Below are positions 1 to 12,431 of a DNA stretch of 64,000 nt, in pieces. How positions within the stretch are numbered: position 1 is the first letter of the stretch; each line of letters opens with the position of its first letter. Made by a program: the position numbers and the translations under genes. The stretch comes from Isoetes taiwanensis (Eukaryota > Streptophyta > Lycopodiopsida > Isoetales > Isoetaceae), in contig JAJEKV010000334.1 of the NCBI GenBank assembly GCA_021234155.1, positions 1 through 64,000 of the forward strand, given 5' to 3'. The notes under the pieces are model-generated. The model did not search any database and was not told the DNA's origin. It worked only from the letters and a program-made list of their open reading frames with translations.

Positions 1-906
1 AATCCATCCTCATAACCCTATTTTGAGTTCTTCATGAATAGCCTTTTTTGCCTACATTTTGGCACAGATGCGTACTTTACAAATCACTGGAGCACCTTCT
101 ATCGAGGTGGCCAGTTTGCAACAAATGAACACTTATAATCTGTGGTTTCTAAGCAACTGTTGAACATTGTATTATTATACTTAACTTCAAAATCATCATG
201 AATTGTGGAAAACCTTAGTGGTTGCATGCACACATGTTCAAATCCTTGTGCTTTTTATTTTGAACATTTAACTCACCTCGTTGTCACCAATATATTGCTC
301 CTCAGCTTATATTTGTTTTCTTTATTAGATCCGGCTACACTAAAAATTCCCCTTCAATCACCATTCATATCTCATAAATCCTCATGCCCTTTCTTTTATG
401 CTATTCGTGTGAATTGAAATTGTCTTGGAATATCTAAAACAATGCTCTATAAAGCTAACACTCTACATTGTTTTCACACTTTCATCCTCCTCAATGCTTT
501 TTGTTATCATATTATTTAATTCAATTCCAAAGCATAATAAACTATATCTAATGGATGTGACTACTTTTTCCATTTTACATAGTGAATTCGCCTAAAATTG
601 CCCAAGCCTTCTATCGCACATTTTGCTAGTCCCCCGAGGGGTCAAGGATACATGTTGCATTTGCTCAAGATAAAACACACAAGCATATCTTATTGAACAA
701 TATTGCAAGATAACCAAAGAAGGCCAGGCCAATATTGCAAGATAACATAAAGTGACAAATTACAAATGGTATCAATTGATGGAGCTGACGTGATATCGAA
801 CAGCCATGTTATGACCACGAAGCATATTCAGTGGTATATCCATGGCTTGACATGTTATACTCACTAAAAAAAAAAAAACAAACGGGCTTTTTGTGGACTC
901 AAAGCT
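1..906. other. No gene recognised
   Basis: AT-rich sequence with only short open frames and no domain I recognise. The purine and pyrimidine runs look like ordinary plant intergenic DNA. Confidence 0.6.
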
Positions 907-1172
907 TTTTTTTGCCATTTAAGGTCGGGCTATCACATGCCCACGTCCGACATTTACAAATGATGGAACGCCACATGCAAACTAACTTCAAATTGGCATC
1001 GAGCAAATGGATTTTTGCCATTTAAGGCTAGCTATAACATGCCCACATCCGACATTTACAGGATGGAATGTCAATTGACATGCAAACTAACTTCAAATTA
1101 GCATTGAGCAATCCGGGACAATAATGTCAAACTAACTTCAAATTAGCATTGAGCAACCGACAATAATGTCAA
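907..1172. repeat. Imperfect tandem repeat, unit about 100 bp
   Basis: A unit containing TTTTGCCATTTAAGG, then CATGCCCACRTCCGACATTT, then AACTAACTTCAAATTRGCAT occurs twice in tandem (from about 910 and about 1014). A partial third copy of its end lies at about 1122-1165. The copies differ by substitutions and short gaps. No coding potential was seen. Confidence 0.75.
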
Positions 1173-4090
1173 TCCGATATGAAAATTTTAGCATTAAAAA
1201 CAACTTTCGTGTTTCAAAACCTATTATCTTAGAAGCCACATCATGGTACAAGTGTGTGCTTATGTTATAATCCAAGAATCACAACACAAAGCATTGTTAT
1301 TGTTAAGAATGATACAATATTAGAGCTTTCAAGTCAAGCGCAATACTAGAGCTTTCAAAGAGAGCTTTCGTCGCCCTATTGGCTGTTGACTCAATACTTT
1401 TATTTGTTTTTATTTGTTCTCTCTGAAGCGTTGAAGTTCAATATGGTATCTAGGATATAAGTTACGAGATCGGCGGATGGGAGAACCATAAAACAATGCT
1501 TCTCCATGTAACGCATCGCCGACAAGTAGAATATGTTCTAATGTGGTGGCATAACAAAATATGGGTGTTCTTGCATCTCATTTGTAACCAAAGTGCCATC
1601 AGACCATCATGTAGAGAAGATGATTCTCTCCCTATCACACCACATAGGAGGTACACAGCTCCTGATTTTCTTAATCTGAGTCCTACGATCCATAATTGAG
1701 TACAACCCAGCAAATATGAAAAGCTGAAGTCTGAAATCATTATACTTGGCATTTGAAAGTGCATATTAGAAAAGCTCTGATTCCATAAACATAAAAGTTA
1801 CTATGAAGTGACAAAGATTCATTTTGTATGCTGTTCGTGAAAGTTAGATTAAACAGCTGCAATAAGGCACCTAAAAAAAGAGATTGAGAATTGAACCCCA
1901 CACCCCAGAAGACATATTTTTTCCTGAGTCTGGGAAGTCAATAAATTTCCCTTCAAAAGTGGTTGTTTAAAATAGAACTTTCTAAGTTCTAGATCGACCT
2001 ATACAAGCATTAAAGTCTCCAACAAGACTCGTATGATTTCATGAAATGATTCACACCCCAAACATGAAATGATTTAATACCCCAAAATTTAAATATCAAA
2101 CTGTAATGCCCAGGTTATGAGAGACCAAACAGAATACTTGACAAAGAATTCTAGAAAGGAAGGAGGTTCTTATTTACCACAGTTGGCAGCAGTTACAGAC
2201 ACAGAGAGTATGCAATCTTATTTCTGGATAATCCTTGAGATGGAAACACAGCCACTAGACCAATAGCACAGCCTAGTATCATTTATGATCTTAATTTATT
2301 GAAACAAGCCTGACTTCCATAACCAGCAAGCAACTTGCCTTCCTGAAGAAGATGATCGTTGATTGATTGAATCCTTTTTTATTTGTTTATCATAGAACCC
2401 CAACTAATTCATAAGAATTGTTTCTTATCTGCCCAGAATTCATCAAACATATGATCTAAGGTGCGCTTTTTCTTTTGTGACACCTCAGAACACCCCAAGA
2501 ATTCAGCCCAACTCACCAAATCAGGCTCTATTGGTATCTTATTAAAAAGTCCTCGACTATCTATTTGCCATGCTCTGCTTAAAAGTTAAAAGCATGCATC
2601 TGCAATGATCTGCTAGTGGTCTAAAGAGATAATCTTGTAACATAGAATTAAAACAATGATAACCTTCATCAATTAAACCCCTACAACCATGAATTTTACT
2701 TCTTACTCTTTAACTTTTCAGAACTTTTAGCAATAACAGGTCGCCCATGCCAAGTTCTGCAAAAGTAATATGCATCGGCCATAACTCCCAACGAGACAAG
2801 CTAAAGTTAAATGTAAATCATCTTTATTGCCTGCAAAGCCTACATATGCTTAACACGATATCGCCTATAATTGTAATAAAAAATTCTCAAACAAGTATCT
2901 TAGAAAATAAAAGTTACAATAAGAAAGAACTAGATAGTTAGGCATTACCCACCAAACAAAAATATTTAAGAAAGTTAGCGGACAAGACTGCAGGTTATGG
3001 CAAGCTGAGGGTCCACTACAGGACTTTCTTGAAGTTGGAAGCGACGGACTTTCTTGAATGGACACAAGCAACCATTTTCAACATAATTCAGCTAAATCAC
3101 GCTTAAGCCTAAACCCAGAAAATAATTTTAAACAAACAAATTAAATAACGCCAAATGGATAGTTAACTGTTCCAAAGAGGAATTGTCAATTCTATTGCAT
3201 CCGCATCTTTGGGAAGCTTAGTCAACAGTTCAGAGGATCCCTATACAGATGTATCCTATTATACTGGCATATGCACAGCCCTAAACATGACAAATATATT
3301 CTGATGCAATTGCCTGGAATTGGGAAGCTGCCAACCACTAGTTTAGATGATGCCTATGCCTCGCCTCACTAGTTTTGAGGATGCCTATGCAGAGGTACCC
3401 CATTATACTGAGTATAATCACAGACCCTATAATCCAAGAGAAGATAGGAGGCTTACAAAGCAATATGCAGAGTCATAACCTCAAAACGAACCAAGAATTG
3501 ACCTTGTGCCAGCACATATACGTTCTTTACCAGTTTGCAACATTATGTGCTGATAATAATTGATTAAGATAAACCTAGGAAGAAAATGGCAGGCTGAAGG
3601 AGTGATGAGTGGCCACATTAGAGATACAGAAGGCTGCATTTTCATATAGAATTTTTGGTTCTGCAACACATCAGCAGCAAGGTACGTAGATCAAAATGTG
3701 GATTGACTACCATTATTGTCCTACATCATAGCAAAGGGGACATTTTGGTCTTTCAAATTCCAACAATTAATGTAAAAGAGTCATAGCCATATGCTGATGC
3801 ATTGAGTTCAAATCGCCCCTTCTTATTTGATGCATTGCCGGCAGCCAGCAACTTAAGAGACATACAGACTGGTCCCTGTTCATCAGATAAAACTTTTAAT
3901 CATGTCATGCAGAGGTTTTACTAAAGAATGCATTGCACATGCCTTTGCAGCTAAAACTGACCCCACCACATCTAAACATCAACTTGCACAGATTACAGAG
4001 CAAACTCTGGCAAATAAACATGTTGGTGCATACCAAAAGGAGAACCCGAAATGCAAATGGCATGGCAGAGTAACTCACGTCTCAAATGCC
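1173..4090. other. No gene recognised; short diverged repeats
   Basis: No open frame here shows a family I know. A short diverged duplication around 3233-3285 and 3376-3430 shares a GAGGATSCCTATRCAGA core. An isolated 12-mer near 1773 (GCTCTGATTCCA) resembles a reverse-complemented tRNA-Met primer-binding site, but no LTR structure surrounds it. Confidence 0.5.
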
Positions 4091-4097
4091 AGGACGG

Positions 4098-4590
4098 CAT
4101 TATTCTGTGATAACGGGAACTATAATCTTGAATATGATCTTAATTAACGCTGGGTAAAGCTACGATAAATAGGAGCTATAAAACTCTAATTTACCTTTTG
4201 TGGAGCATCTTCTGGCCTCAACCATAGACGACGATCCATACCTTTTGTGGAGCATCTTCTGATCTAACCTAGGCGACGGTCCAAAAGGCCATTGAATTTT
4301 GAAAAGTCTATTCTAGATCATGATCAAATGGCTTAAGCCACATCCAACTCAAATTATCCTGTGATGCCGGGAACTATGATCTTGAATATGATCTAATTAA
4401 GGCTGAAATAGAGTTGCGATAAATAGAGCTAACAAAACCCTGATTTATTTTTGTGGAGCATCATAAGGCGTCGATCCATACCTTTGTGGAGCATCTTCTG
4501 TTTCTAACCTAGGCGACGGTCCAGAACGGCCATCGAATTTTGAAGGACCGCTTAAGCCATAACCACTCACATTTTTGACACAGCCTTCGG
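4098..4590. repeat. Tandem duplication, unit about 250 bp
   Basis: Two copies (about 4098-4343 and 4359-4590) carry the same landmarks in order: CTGTGAT..CGGGAACTAT, CTTGAATATGATCT, GCGATAAATAG, TTTGTGGAGCATC, ATCCATACC, CTAACCTAGGCGACGGTCCA and CGAATTTTGAA. Copy one also repeats TTTTGTGGAGCATCTTCTG internally. The copies have diverged substantially. Function is unknown; it may be part of an old non-coding transposon. Confidence 0.8.
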
Positions 4591-5032
4591 GAGAGATAAG
4601 AGGTTAAATTGTTGAAGAAAATATTTACCAGACAAGGTTTGCTGTAGAAGATTCGAAAGTTTTTTTTTAAAGGTTTGGAATGAGGTTTTAATTTTATGGC
4701 TTATTGGGTAATGGTTTGATATATTAATTTTAGAAAGTAGGGTTTTCCTTTTTTGGTGGGTGGTCCTCAGGGGCTGGTCCTCATGTGGCTGCAATTCATG
4801 TCGTGGGCTGTGGCATGTGGCTGCAGAATGCGTCGGATCTAGCTGTATTGGTTGGGTTCCTTCGGTTTTGTGCGTGACGGGAGATGATCACGTAATTTTC
4901 CATCCGGGTTTTCCATCCACGCATCTACGACGGGTTCGCCATCATCCGGTCAGAATTTTGACTCGAATAGCATACGCCCCGGATCTAGATGCTGTAATAA
5001 AATACAATAGAATGGAAAGGCATGGGCGGTGT

Positions 5033-5074
5033 TACTGGTAAGACTTTTACCGGGGTTCGACTCCCCGGCCAGTA
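5033..5074 (+). other. tRNA-like minihelix with pol III box B
   Basis: TACTGG (5033-5038) can pair with CCAGTA (5069-5074) as a 6-bp acceptor-like stem. Inside it, CCGGGG (5050-5055) pairs with CCCCGG (5063-5068) around the 7-nt loop TTCGACT, giving a perfect T arm. As in tRNA, the T arm abuts the 3' acceptor strand directly. The D and anticodon arms are missing and replaced by 11 nt. GGTTCGACTCC matches the consensus box B. Likely a tRNA-Gly-like pseudogene or SINE head fragment; not a functional tRNA. Confidence 0.6.
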
Positions 5075-5913
5075 GATCCTCTATGCAGCCATGGTTGTGT
5101 TCTTCAGACGATTTTGCTGCAAACGATTTCCCTTGCACTTACAGACGATTTTCCTTGCTTCATTCTTCTAGATTTTCCATCTTCTTCTTCGATTTCTATG
5201 GATAATAAAAAGACATTATGGTAGCAATTAAAGAGAATATGCATTTGTATTAGGCAAATGAAATGTTGATCTATAAATGTTTTGCTTGTTCTTCTAAAAT
5301 AGCAATACCTTTTTATTTGGGATGGGTAAGCTATTATAACTAAGATATTGCATTTCAACTCTTTGTTGTACCTAAGGTCTTGCATTCCAAAATCCATGCG
5401 GAGTGGAACTCTGTGCACGCTAGGTAACAATACTTACTTGGGCACCTACAGTGTTGCATTCGAGGAGATTCGAGGTGAGCAATGTAAATATCATAAGGAA
5501 CGTAGACAAAGGGTCACCATTTTCTAATTTTGCAACTTGATATTGGAATATATCCTTGTTTCTAACACTCATTGCGTGCAATTGGTGGGTAAGAATAAAA
5601 TTTGACACATTCTACAGTTCCTTGCAGAAAATAATTATGTGCAAAGCTATTATTTTGAGCTCCAAAATTATATCATAATCCGCTTGAAGAACCAAGGTGG
5701 TCAATTGCACATGATTTGCGACTTTAGACCTGGTCTAGACCTCATTGTGCTCAAGCACTATACTACATTCATAGAGCAAGATGTTACTTTTACTTGCATC
5801 CATGCCTTTGTGAGGCAGTTCCAAAATCGAGCTCTTCAAATTTTATTCCTATATCTTACTTCTTTTTCTTTTTAAAGAAGCAACCATCTTTAGAAAATCA
5901 TGTCTTACCACTA
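5075..5913. other. No gene recognised
   Basis: Flank of the large LTR element. Open frames are short and match nothing I know. The last five bases before the element (5914-5918, TTATC) are its target-site duplication. Confidence 0.5.
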
Positions 5914-5918
5914 TTATC

Positions 5919-7937
5919 TCAGGACGCCTTGCGCTTATATAATGACAATCGTCAGATATATCAAGGTCCCCATCCAACAACATCTGTCACATGGGTCCTC
6001 CGTCTAACCCGCATGGGCCCTCCGTCTAACAACGAGTAGAGGACACGGAGGTGTCATTCTGGCCCGTCCCCTATGGGCTCCTACATCAGCAAAAGCAACA
6101 TAACAACGTAAGCACTAGCAATAAGAACAACAAACTACCTCGAAGGGTAGGAATAATCCATCCATCCATGTCATTAAATAGAAGCATATAACAAAAATAC
6201 ATCAAATAGAGGCTCCTACCCGTGCCTCGGACTGAAAGGGAGGAATTGATCATGGCTAGGGTCTCCGTGACAGATCGTAATCGACCGAGTTATGGCAATG
6301 ATTTAGGCTCGCAATAGACAATGGCTAGGGTTGACCACCCATTCGCCCCCCCGTATACTTTGGTGAGATAGGCTAAATCGCTCGTCGTGACAAGAATCAC
6401 GGAGATGTAATCCCATGGTATCACCCAATGAGACTACTCCCGGGTTGCATCTCCCCGATCCGATGAGGTAGGAAGGGTCGGCCTCCCTCTCCGAGTCTAG
6501 TGGCTCCATGGGCACTGAGCCGAGGCACCATCATCGAGCAGATATTTCGAGTAGACTCCAGTTGAGTTGCACATTTGTCCTAGTAGAGCCATTCTAGAAT
6601 GCATAGTTTTGAGCATGAACCCTATTCAATGAACCCTAACTATAAGTTAGATGTATGTGATTAGGATCAGTTGTTATTCTTGTTATTTATCATGTTATGT
6701 TGATATATGATGATGGTTGATCTTATGTTTGCACCTCTTGTGTATTGGGAAGGGGGATAGAGCATTATTTAGATGATGCTCCTAGTTTAGACCCATTAGT
6801 TCCCATTATTATGCGACATGTGCATAGAGCCCACCCGACTACGGAGGCTATGGAGTGCCCGAGTACCGCATAACGGGGTCAGTGGCAAAGTGGAGGGAGG
6901 TCCGTGCTGAGCGTGGCTATTGGGGACCCATGGTGGGCTAGGCTTATAGTTGGTCACTTCGTGTGGGCCGGATATGAGTCCGACACTTCCTGGGTCAATG
7001 GTGTCGCCATGACTCTCAAGAGCTGCAAGTGCCGGCATGGCTCTTGTTTTGGGGAGTTTAGTTGGGTACGGACGTGTCTTGACACACGCTGGACCTAGTC
7101 TAACTCTGTTCCACCAAATATACTAATCTTTTATAAAGAAAGACCGCCCATTTCGTTCAATGTTGCACTAATCTCTGCCAGGTCCTCTGCAGGGGTATGG
7201 GGGCTTAGAAACCGACACCTCCTGTGGTTGTAATGTAGCAGATACATTGTTTGTCCGGGCTTGCTTAGCCCGGTTGGATAGGGATCAAGTAGCCTCAATA
7301 GAATGTTGTCCGGCCAATAATAAGGAAGCATACATTAGGGTTCTCCATCGTTAGTCTTCTAGTGTTGTCCACCAGAGTGGAGCATCCTTTTTTATCCCAA
7401 GGAAGCACGCCACCGGCATAGGAACTTGGCCCGATTCCTCACCATCGCCTCAATATTTCTCTTTGCATGCTCGTGGTCATACCTCCCGCTAACAAGATTT
7501 GACTTATGTGATCTCACCGTGACGGTTCCATCTCTCTCGGTGTGTGGTTCGAGTAGATGAGCTTTTCATGCTATGCTCGTGCTTCGGACTCAAGCATCGC
7601 AACATCGCTGTCGAAGACCATCCTAATCGGAGTTGTGGGCACAAACTGGTGGATCAAAAGTTGGTGGAGCCAAAAGTGGTCTAGGTTTAGGGTTTGGCCT
7701 TTTATGTGTTAGGGTTCACATGAGGGCTACTTGGCTCTAATAGTGTGCGTCCATGTGGTGGGTCATCTATAGAGTGAAGGCATGTGGAAATGGGTCACCT
7801 CGTAAGGTTGGCCAAGTTATGTAAATAACTTGGCCATTCTCCCACGCTTATGCATACAAATCTACTAGTGTAGATTTGTATAGTGATGTGGCCTAGGATA
7901 TAATGATTTATATCGTATAATCTAGGGGAACGCCACA
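5919..7937 (-). repeat. 3' LTR of outer gypsy element, rearranged
   Basis: Aligned by eye with the 5' LTR. 5919-6512 matches 28142-28746 in the same orientation. 6513-7085 matches about 28755-29295 but reverse-complemented. 7086-7519 has no counterpart. 7520-7937 matches about 29312-29722 in the same orientation. The element-sense start is TGTGGCG at 7937. At 2019 bp it is longer than the 1581-bp partner. No LTR-internal gene was seen. Confidence 0.8.
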
Positions 7938-7950
7938 TTCCCCCTTTAGA
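7938..7950 (-). other. Polypurine tract of outer gypsy element
   Basis: Read on the minus strand, TCTAAAGGGGGAA lies immediately before the LTR start TGTGGCG. This is where second-strand priming is expected. It fixes the orientation and the inner edge of the 3' LTR. Confidence 0.8.
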
Positions 7951-8606
7951 ATAATGTTGTCCTCAAAGATTACATAAGGTGAAACTAACCAAGGCCAACA
8001 TTTATGACAATAACAAGATTTAAGTTAACACTTAGAATTTATTATGAAAATAACATGATATTTAATTATATCGATCATTGTAAAGGCTATATTGATATAC
8101 ATACAAAATTATATAGCCTTAACAAGTTTTACATTATAATAAGATAATAACGTAATTATAAGTCACAAATTAAGACTAAATCTTATAATTCCTATTCATG
8201 TCGCGGATGCGCCCCATCCATTTGTCGCCATTGCTTCTATTGGCCCGCCAAGTAATTAATCAATTGTGGTTTCTAAGGGTCCACCCCTTTATTGTTTTTA
8301 TTTAACCTACATGAATGTAACATTTCCCACCATAGGTGGAGGATGCTTCCATAATGGCCGCGGAAGATGTGCCCTATCATGCCTAAGATGAATGCATGTC
8401 TAATGCCTACACCTTTTGTCACCCTTGGCATAGGAGGTGGTATATCCTCCATAATAGCCATAGACTCTAGATGGTTCCTATCATGCACTTATCCATGATC
8501 TCCGCTTATGACTCATGCATGCCTACTTAATCTATAGGCATTGAATCATGGCATAAGGAACATTAAATATGATCCCATCATCACGTGCTTGCCTATCATG
8601 GCTACT

Positions 8607-8704
8607 TTTTGATCCTTGATCGCCGGATTCTCGCTAAATGCATACACTCACCCTCTTTTGATCCTTGATCGCCGGATCTCGCTAAATGCATACACTCACC
8701 CTCT
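8607..8704. repeat. 48-bp tandem duplication
   Basis: Two adjacent, nearly identical copies that start at GATCCTTGATCGCCGGAT and run through CTCGCTAAATGCATACACTC; they differ by a 1-2 base gap. It looks recent. Confidence 0.9.
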
Positions 8705-8955
8705 TTGATGTCGACAATGTCGATGACGAAGTTATCTCTTGCATTGTTCCATAAACTGTGGGTATTGCTTTTAAAGATCGATGGTATGCACGCCGCCTCT
8801 TTCACCGATAAGTATTTCCACTTGACAACTATTGGAGGACTTGAGATCTTCTTGTTTTCTTATACGCTTTATCAAGAAGAGCTTCTGGAACAATCTCAAG
8901 TTGTTCCTTGGTCATTTTCAATAAAGTTAGAGTCTCCAATATCTCCTCTGGATTA

Positions 8956-9163
8956 GGTAGATAGATAGATAGATAGTATTTTAACGTCACGCCACTAGGC
9001 AGCATCCAACTGGACATGTGACCACACACCACACTACATTGCTCGGTTGGGCCCTGCCCCCAACCACCTTACATTGCGTCTATTAGGATTTGACCCCCAA
9101 CAGTACCAAGTGCGATTCTGGGCGGTCTCGAACTGTCAAGTGTGCGAGGAGATCCAATTTATA
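8956..9163 (-). mobile_element. SINE-like insertion with (CTAT)n tail
   Basis: Minus-strand insertion. The 3' end reads GTGACGTTAAAATA followed by (CTAT)n, seen on + as GATA units at 8956-8977. Near the 5' head, AGTTCGAGACC is a box-B-like motif. GGATTAGGTA beside the tail and GGATTGGTA at 9164-9172 look like a target-site duplication. Length is about 200 bp. It shares its 3' end with six other insertions in the window, which suggests mobilisation by one LINE lineage. Confidence 0.65.
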
Positions 9164-9498
9164 GGATTGGTACCTATCGTTTGAATGATTTGGAATGGTT
9201 CCCCCCACCTTGAAGCAAGCTTCTTGCAATTGCCGATGTGGAGGTTTGCTTGTTTGACTTTTATTTTGTGCCAACATTATCCTCTACTTGGAATTTCCTT
9301 TTTGTTCTGCACTCATCGACTATGCTCTTTTGTCGACTTCTTGCTGCCAAGACATGGCCTCGAACTTCTTCGATTAATTGTTGCATCTCTGTCATCATTT
9401 GTTGAGAAACTTTTACATTGGACACTGTGTTATATCAAGTGTCCAGTGTTAAGCATTGATGACCATAATTTATCATGATGGGGAACATTTGCAAGGAA

Positions 9499-9658
9499 TC
9501 TTTCTTTTTCTTTTTTTTTTTGAAGGACGAACAAAAAGTTTATTAATGAGCAAGAATAAGTACAAAATGAATATTTCTCATCTAGTTGTGTAAACACAAG
9601 AGGATGCTGCTGGAACACGAGCCTGCGACACCATGTGCTCACTCCATACTAGATAAGT
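9499..9658 (-). mobile_element. tRNA-related SINE with poly(A) tail
   Basis: On the minus strand, a head resembling a tRNA-derived promoter (TATGGAGTGAGCACATGG, then AGGCTCGTGTTCC) is followed by a body ending TTAATAAACTTTTTG and an A-rich tail, seen on + as T-rich 9499-9521. The A tail resembles that of the L1 LINE at 12446, unlike the microsatellite tails of the other SINEs here, so a different LINE partner is likely. Confidence 0.55.
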
Positions 9659-10489
9659 AAAAGGAGATAAGGCTCTGCTTAAGAGTCTAACCTGATTCAA
9701 CTTGTAATGGCGGCCAACCGATATGACTACCTAATCTCGTGAGAGTTTGAAGATGTAAGTTGGTCCTTCGACAAGACAAGATATCTTCACCAAATCAGCC
9801 CATTGAAGTGGAGCAAAGCCACCACACGCAGCTGTAAGGATCAGAATCAATGATAGCAAGTGCAAGAGGAGAGCCGAGATGCAGGTGTTAGAACCCTTAG
9901 TCGACTTTTCGAGGTCAATGAAGAGCCGGTGGATGTTTAGGTGGAGGGTGGGCACCACGCATCATCAATGTCCATGCACCGCCCACGAAGCCGCTTCCAC
10001 CGCTTCTTGCGACCTCCTCCAATCTCATCCAACCTTTGTTTTCTGTTGATCCAAAGCAAATAGAGGCACGAGACCAAAGAAATGGAATAGATGTAGAAGA
10101 AGTCATAGGGGAATAAGAGACATCCATTGAAGAAGGAGCAGAGCTAGGAGTAGGATTTGTAGCAGAGGCAACCGGAGGAGCCTGCTGGTAAGGGGGCCTC
10201 AGGGAACATGAGAGCTAGCTCTGGGCCATTTAACAAACGTAGCTTGAATGGAAAGAACATGGGCCCACTTTGAACAACAATTGTCTGAGGCAACAAGCTT
10301 TCCAACGAGCCCAGAATCACTAAAACAAACTTTATATCAACGGAAAGAGCACGCAACAAGCTTTCAAAGGAGCCCAGAATCACTAAAATCTGACATGGGA
10401 ATCAAAAGTTATGTGCAAACGAAAGGGGCTGAAACCCTAGGCACCATCACCAGCGCCCTTCAGCCATCACCCTAGAGTTGCCCCCGAAG

Positions 10490-10560
10490 TTCTTCTTCAT
10501 GGAGGAATCTTTCTTGGTACTATTATATGTGAACTCTACCAAGTAAATATAGTCACCCAA
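10490..10560 (-). pseudogene. Integrase C-terminal remnant of outer gypsy element
   Basis: The minus-strand translation contains DYIYLVEFTYNSTKK, matching the conserved gypsy integrase stretch usually seen as YLPLAEFAYNS. It is the downstream half of the integrase whose upstream half lies at 21885-22290. The two halves are separated by the inner LTR element, and the frame continues once that element and one TTTTG copy are removed. It is degenerate beyond about 10490. Confidence 0.75.
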
Positions 10561-10565
10561 TTTTG

Positions 10566-10711
10566 TGACGTTCCTAACCGACATGCCCTTAACCAACTGG
10601 GCAAAACCGTCTAGATGTTTATGAGTAGTCGCTTCTACCCATTTATGCCGGTGTCTCGGGACCACCCCACAGGCACATTCAAGGTTCGAATACTCGAGCG
10701 GTCTACCATGG
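10566..10711 (-). repeat. 3' LTR of inner element
   Basis: 146 bp nearly identical to 21722-21867. On the minus strand it ends GGAACGTCA, with CA as the LTR terminus. The expected first 12 bases of the LTR are not recognisable here, so this copy is diverged or truncated at its 5' edge. It contains GCCCAGTTGGTTAAGGGC on the minus strand, which resembles a tRNA box A. Confidence 0.7.
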
Positions 10712-12431
10712 AGGGTCAACTCGGGATCTTGTCTATACTTAAGGTGAGATCTATGTTGTTTATGAAAATTTTAATCAACTATGTTGGTGAAGAATTTAAT
10801 CTTCCAATAAAAAATGGAGAATGATTCCCTTCTTATATATATAACTAATATCCAACTAGGTTCAAGAGAAATACATCCATAATAGATTTATTCAAAACCA
10901 AAGCTAAGATTCAAATTTCTAGAAAACTCCAAGTCACCCACGATCCCGAACAAGCACTAATCAAGCATCGCCCAAGCACCACCTTGCTCAATCACTTCAT
11001 GCACTCAAAGGGGTTAGTCCTCGTGGACTAAGCGGGGATCCCATAGTCTGCCTCCAAGATACATGGAAAGACTCTGGAATCTTGGATAACAAGAACATAA
11101 ACAACTCAAGACACTAGAGCCTATGGTGCAATGCTAGACGATGACAACAAAGTAAACATCATGAACATCTAGAGAAAAGAACATAATTAAAGTACCAAAC
11201 CATCATGAACAACCTCCGGGACAATGGGTAGCTCAGCCAGCCTATATACAGGCCCCATTAGCAGGATAACGCTCAGCTAGCTTACATTCCAAGCCCTATA
11301 TCGAGGTGGTGGGGTGAACCTCGTATGCGCATACCCTCTCACCCATCGCCCGCATCGGAGGACCTCTTACCATGGGAGTTCACAAGAGTTGACCGACGTA
11401 GCAATCCCGGCCAGGAGAACTAACGCCTGGTGTCACAGAGCACAAATACATAGAACATAGAAACATGAGTCATGCCGCAGCAACCCAGGCCACCGAACCT
11501 AGAAGTCCAACCCCGGAGGGTCCAAGTACATAACAAAATACCAAGACACTGTGACACAATGACTGAGACGATGACATGTGTTGTTCATTAGTTATTTACC
11601 ATACACATGTGTCTAAACCATACCCCAGCCACTTGCCGGGTTGCCATATAATCGCCCATGTTGTAGTAATTTCGATGATGAAATCCCGATAATCAACCAA
11701 CCCAGGCGATGTAGCAAGCTGGAACCACTTCTTTGGTGTAGATATAGTCCACTTTAAAACATTAATTTCTCAAGCCATCTCTAGCTATGGTTTTAATGTT
11801 TTATAATTTAAATACCACTTCCTTAGCTAATCAATTTAATAGCACAATTAATATAGAGCCTCCAAATTACGCTCTTCCAAATTTTAAATTCCATAGGGTC
11901 TCCCCGACAAGAATCGCTTATATCATTGGCCAAAGGATTCCAGGCATATGCCCCATCTCTATGAGCCAAAATATATAATAACTCTTTAGCCTGGGAATTA
12001 TTAAGCTTAGGTTTTATATTTTCTTAGGTAAATAAGTTTAGTGATCCACCGCAACGCATGTTCTTACTAGAATTACTATCTTTCTTCCAAGATCTCTTGA
12101 ATATGATATCTTCATTCAAGCTCTCATGCACTAGATACATGGCTCCTATATTTAACATCTCAATCTCTAGTTCATATAATAAATTGATAACTGTTAGATA
12201 TAATAGATAATGACAAAAATAAAACACCAACCAGACAAAAAGACCAAAGAACATAAACCGACAAAGGTTGAAGACCACTTTTGAGGCAGTTGGGTTGCAT
12301 GCAGAATGGCTATTCCGACTCTAATTCCGCCAATTTGCCTTGATTCTTCTAAAACGGCCCTTTGGCATCACTTTTGGCCTCTTCTCATGCATTTTCGGCA
12401 TGATTTAACCTGCATCAATTTCTTATATGCT
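10712..12431 (-). other. Non-coding internal region of inner LTR element
   Basis: No open frame with recognisable domains. This is the downstream portion of the small non-autonomous element, between its 3' LTR and the LINE insertion. Confidence 0.5.

Larger units (their letters stand above)
7951..10489 (-). other. Non-coding 3' internal region of outer gypsy element
   Basis: Lies between the integrase C-terminal remnant and the polypurine tract. No coherent coding sequence was found. It contains a 48-bp tandem repeat, two SINE insertions and otherwise unrecognised sequence. Confidence 0.5.

Noticed and set aside
1773-1784. A primer-binding site of a further LTR element
   Set aside because: The 12-mer resembles a tRNA-Met site, but no LTR end, partner LTR or gag-like sequence was found beside it.
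5033-5074. A functional tRNA gene
   Set aside because: D and anticodon arms are absent; only acceptor-like and T arms are present.
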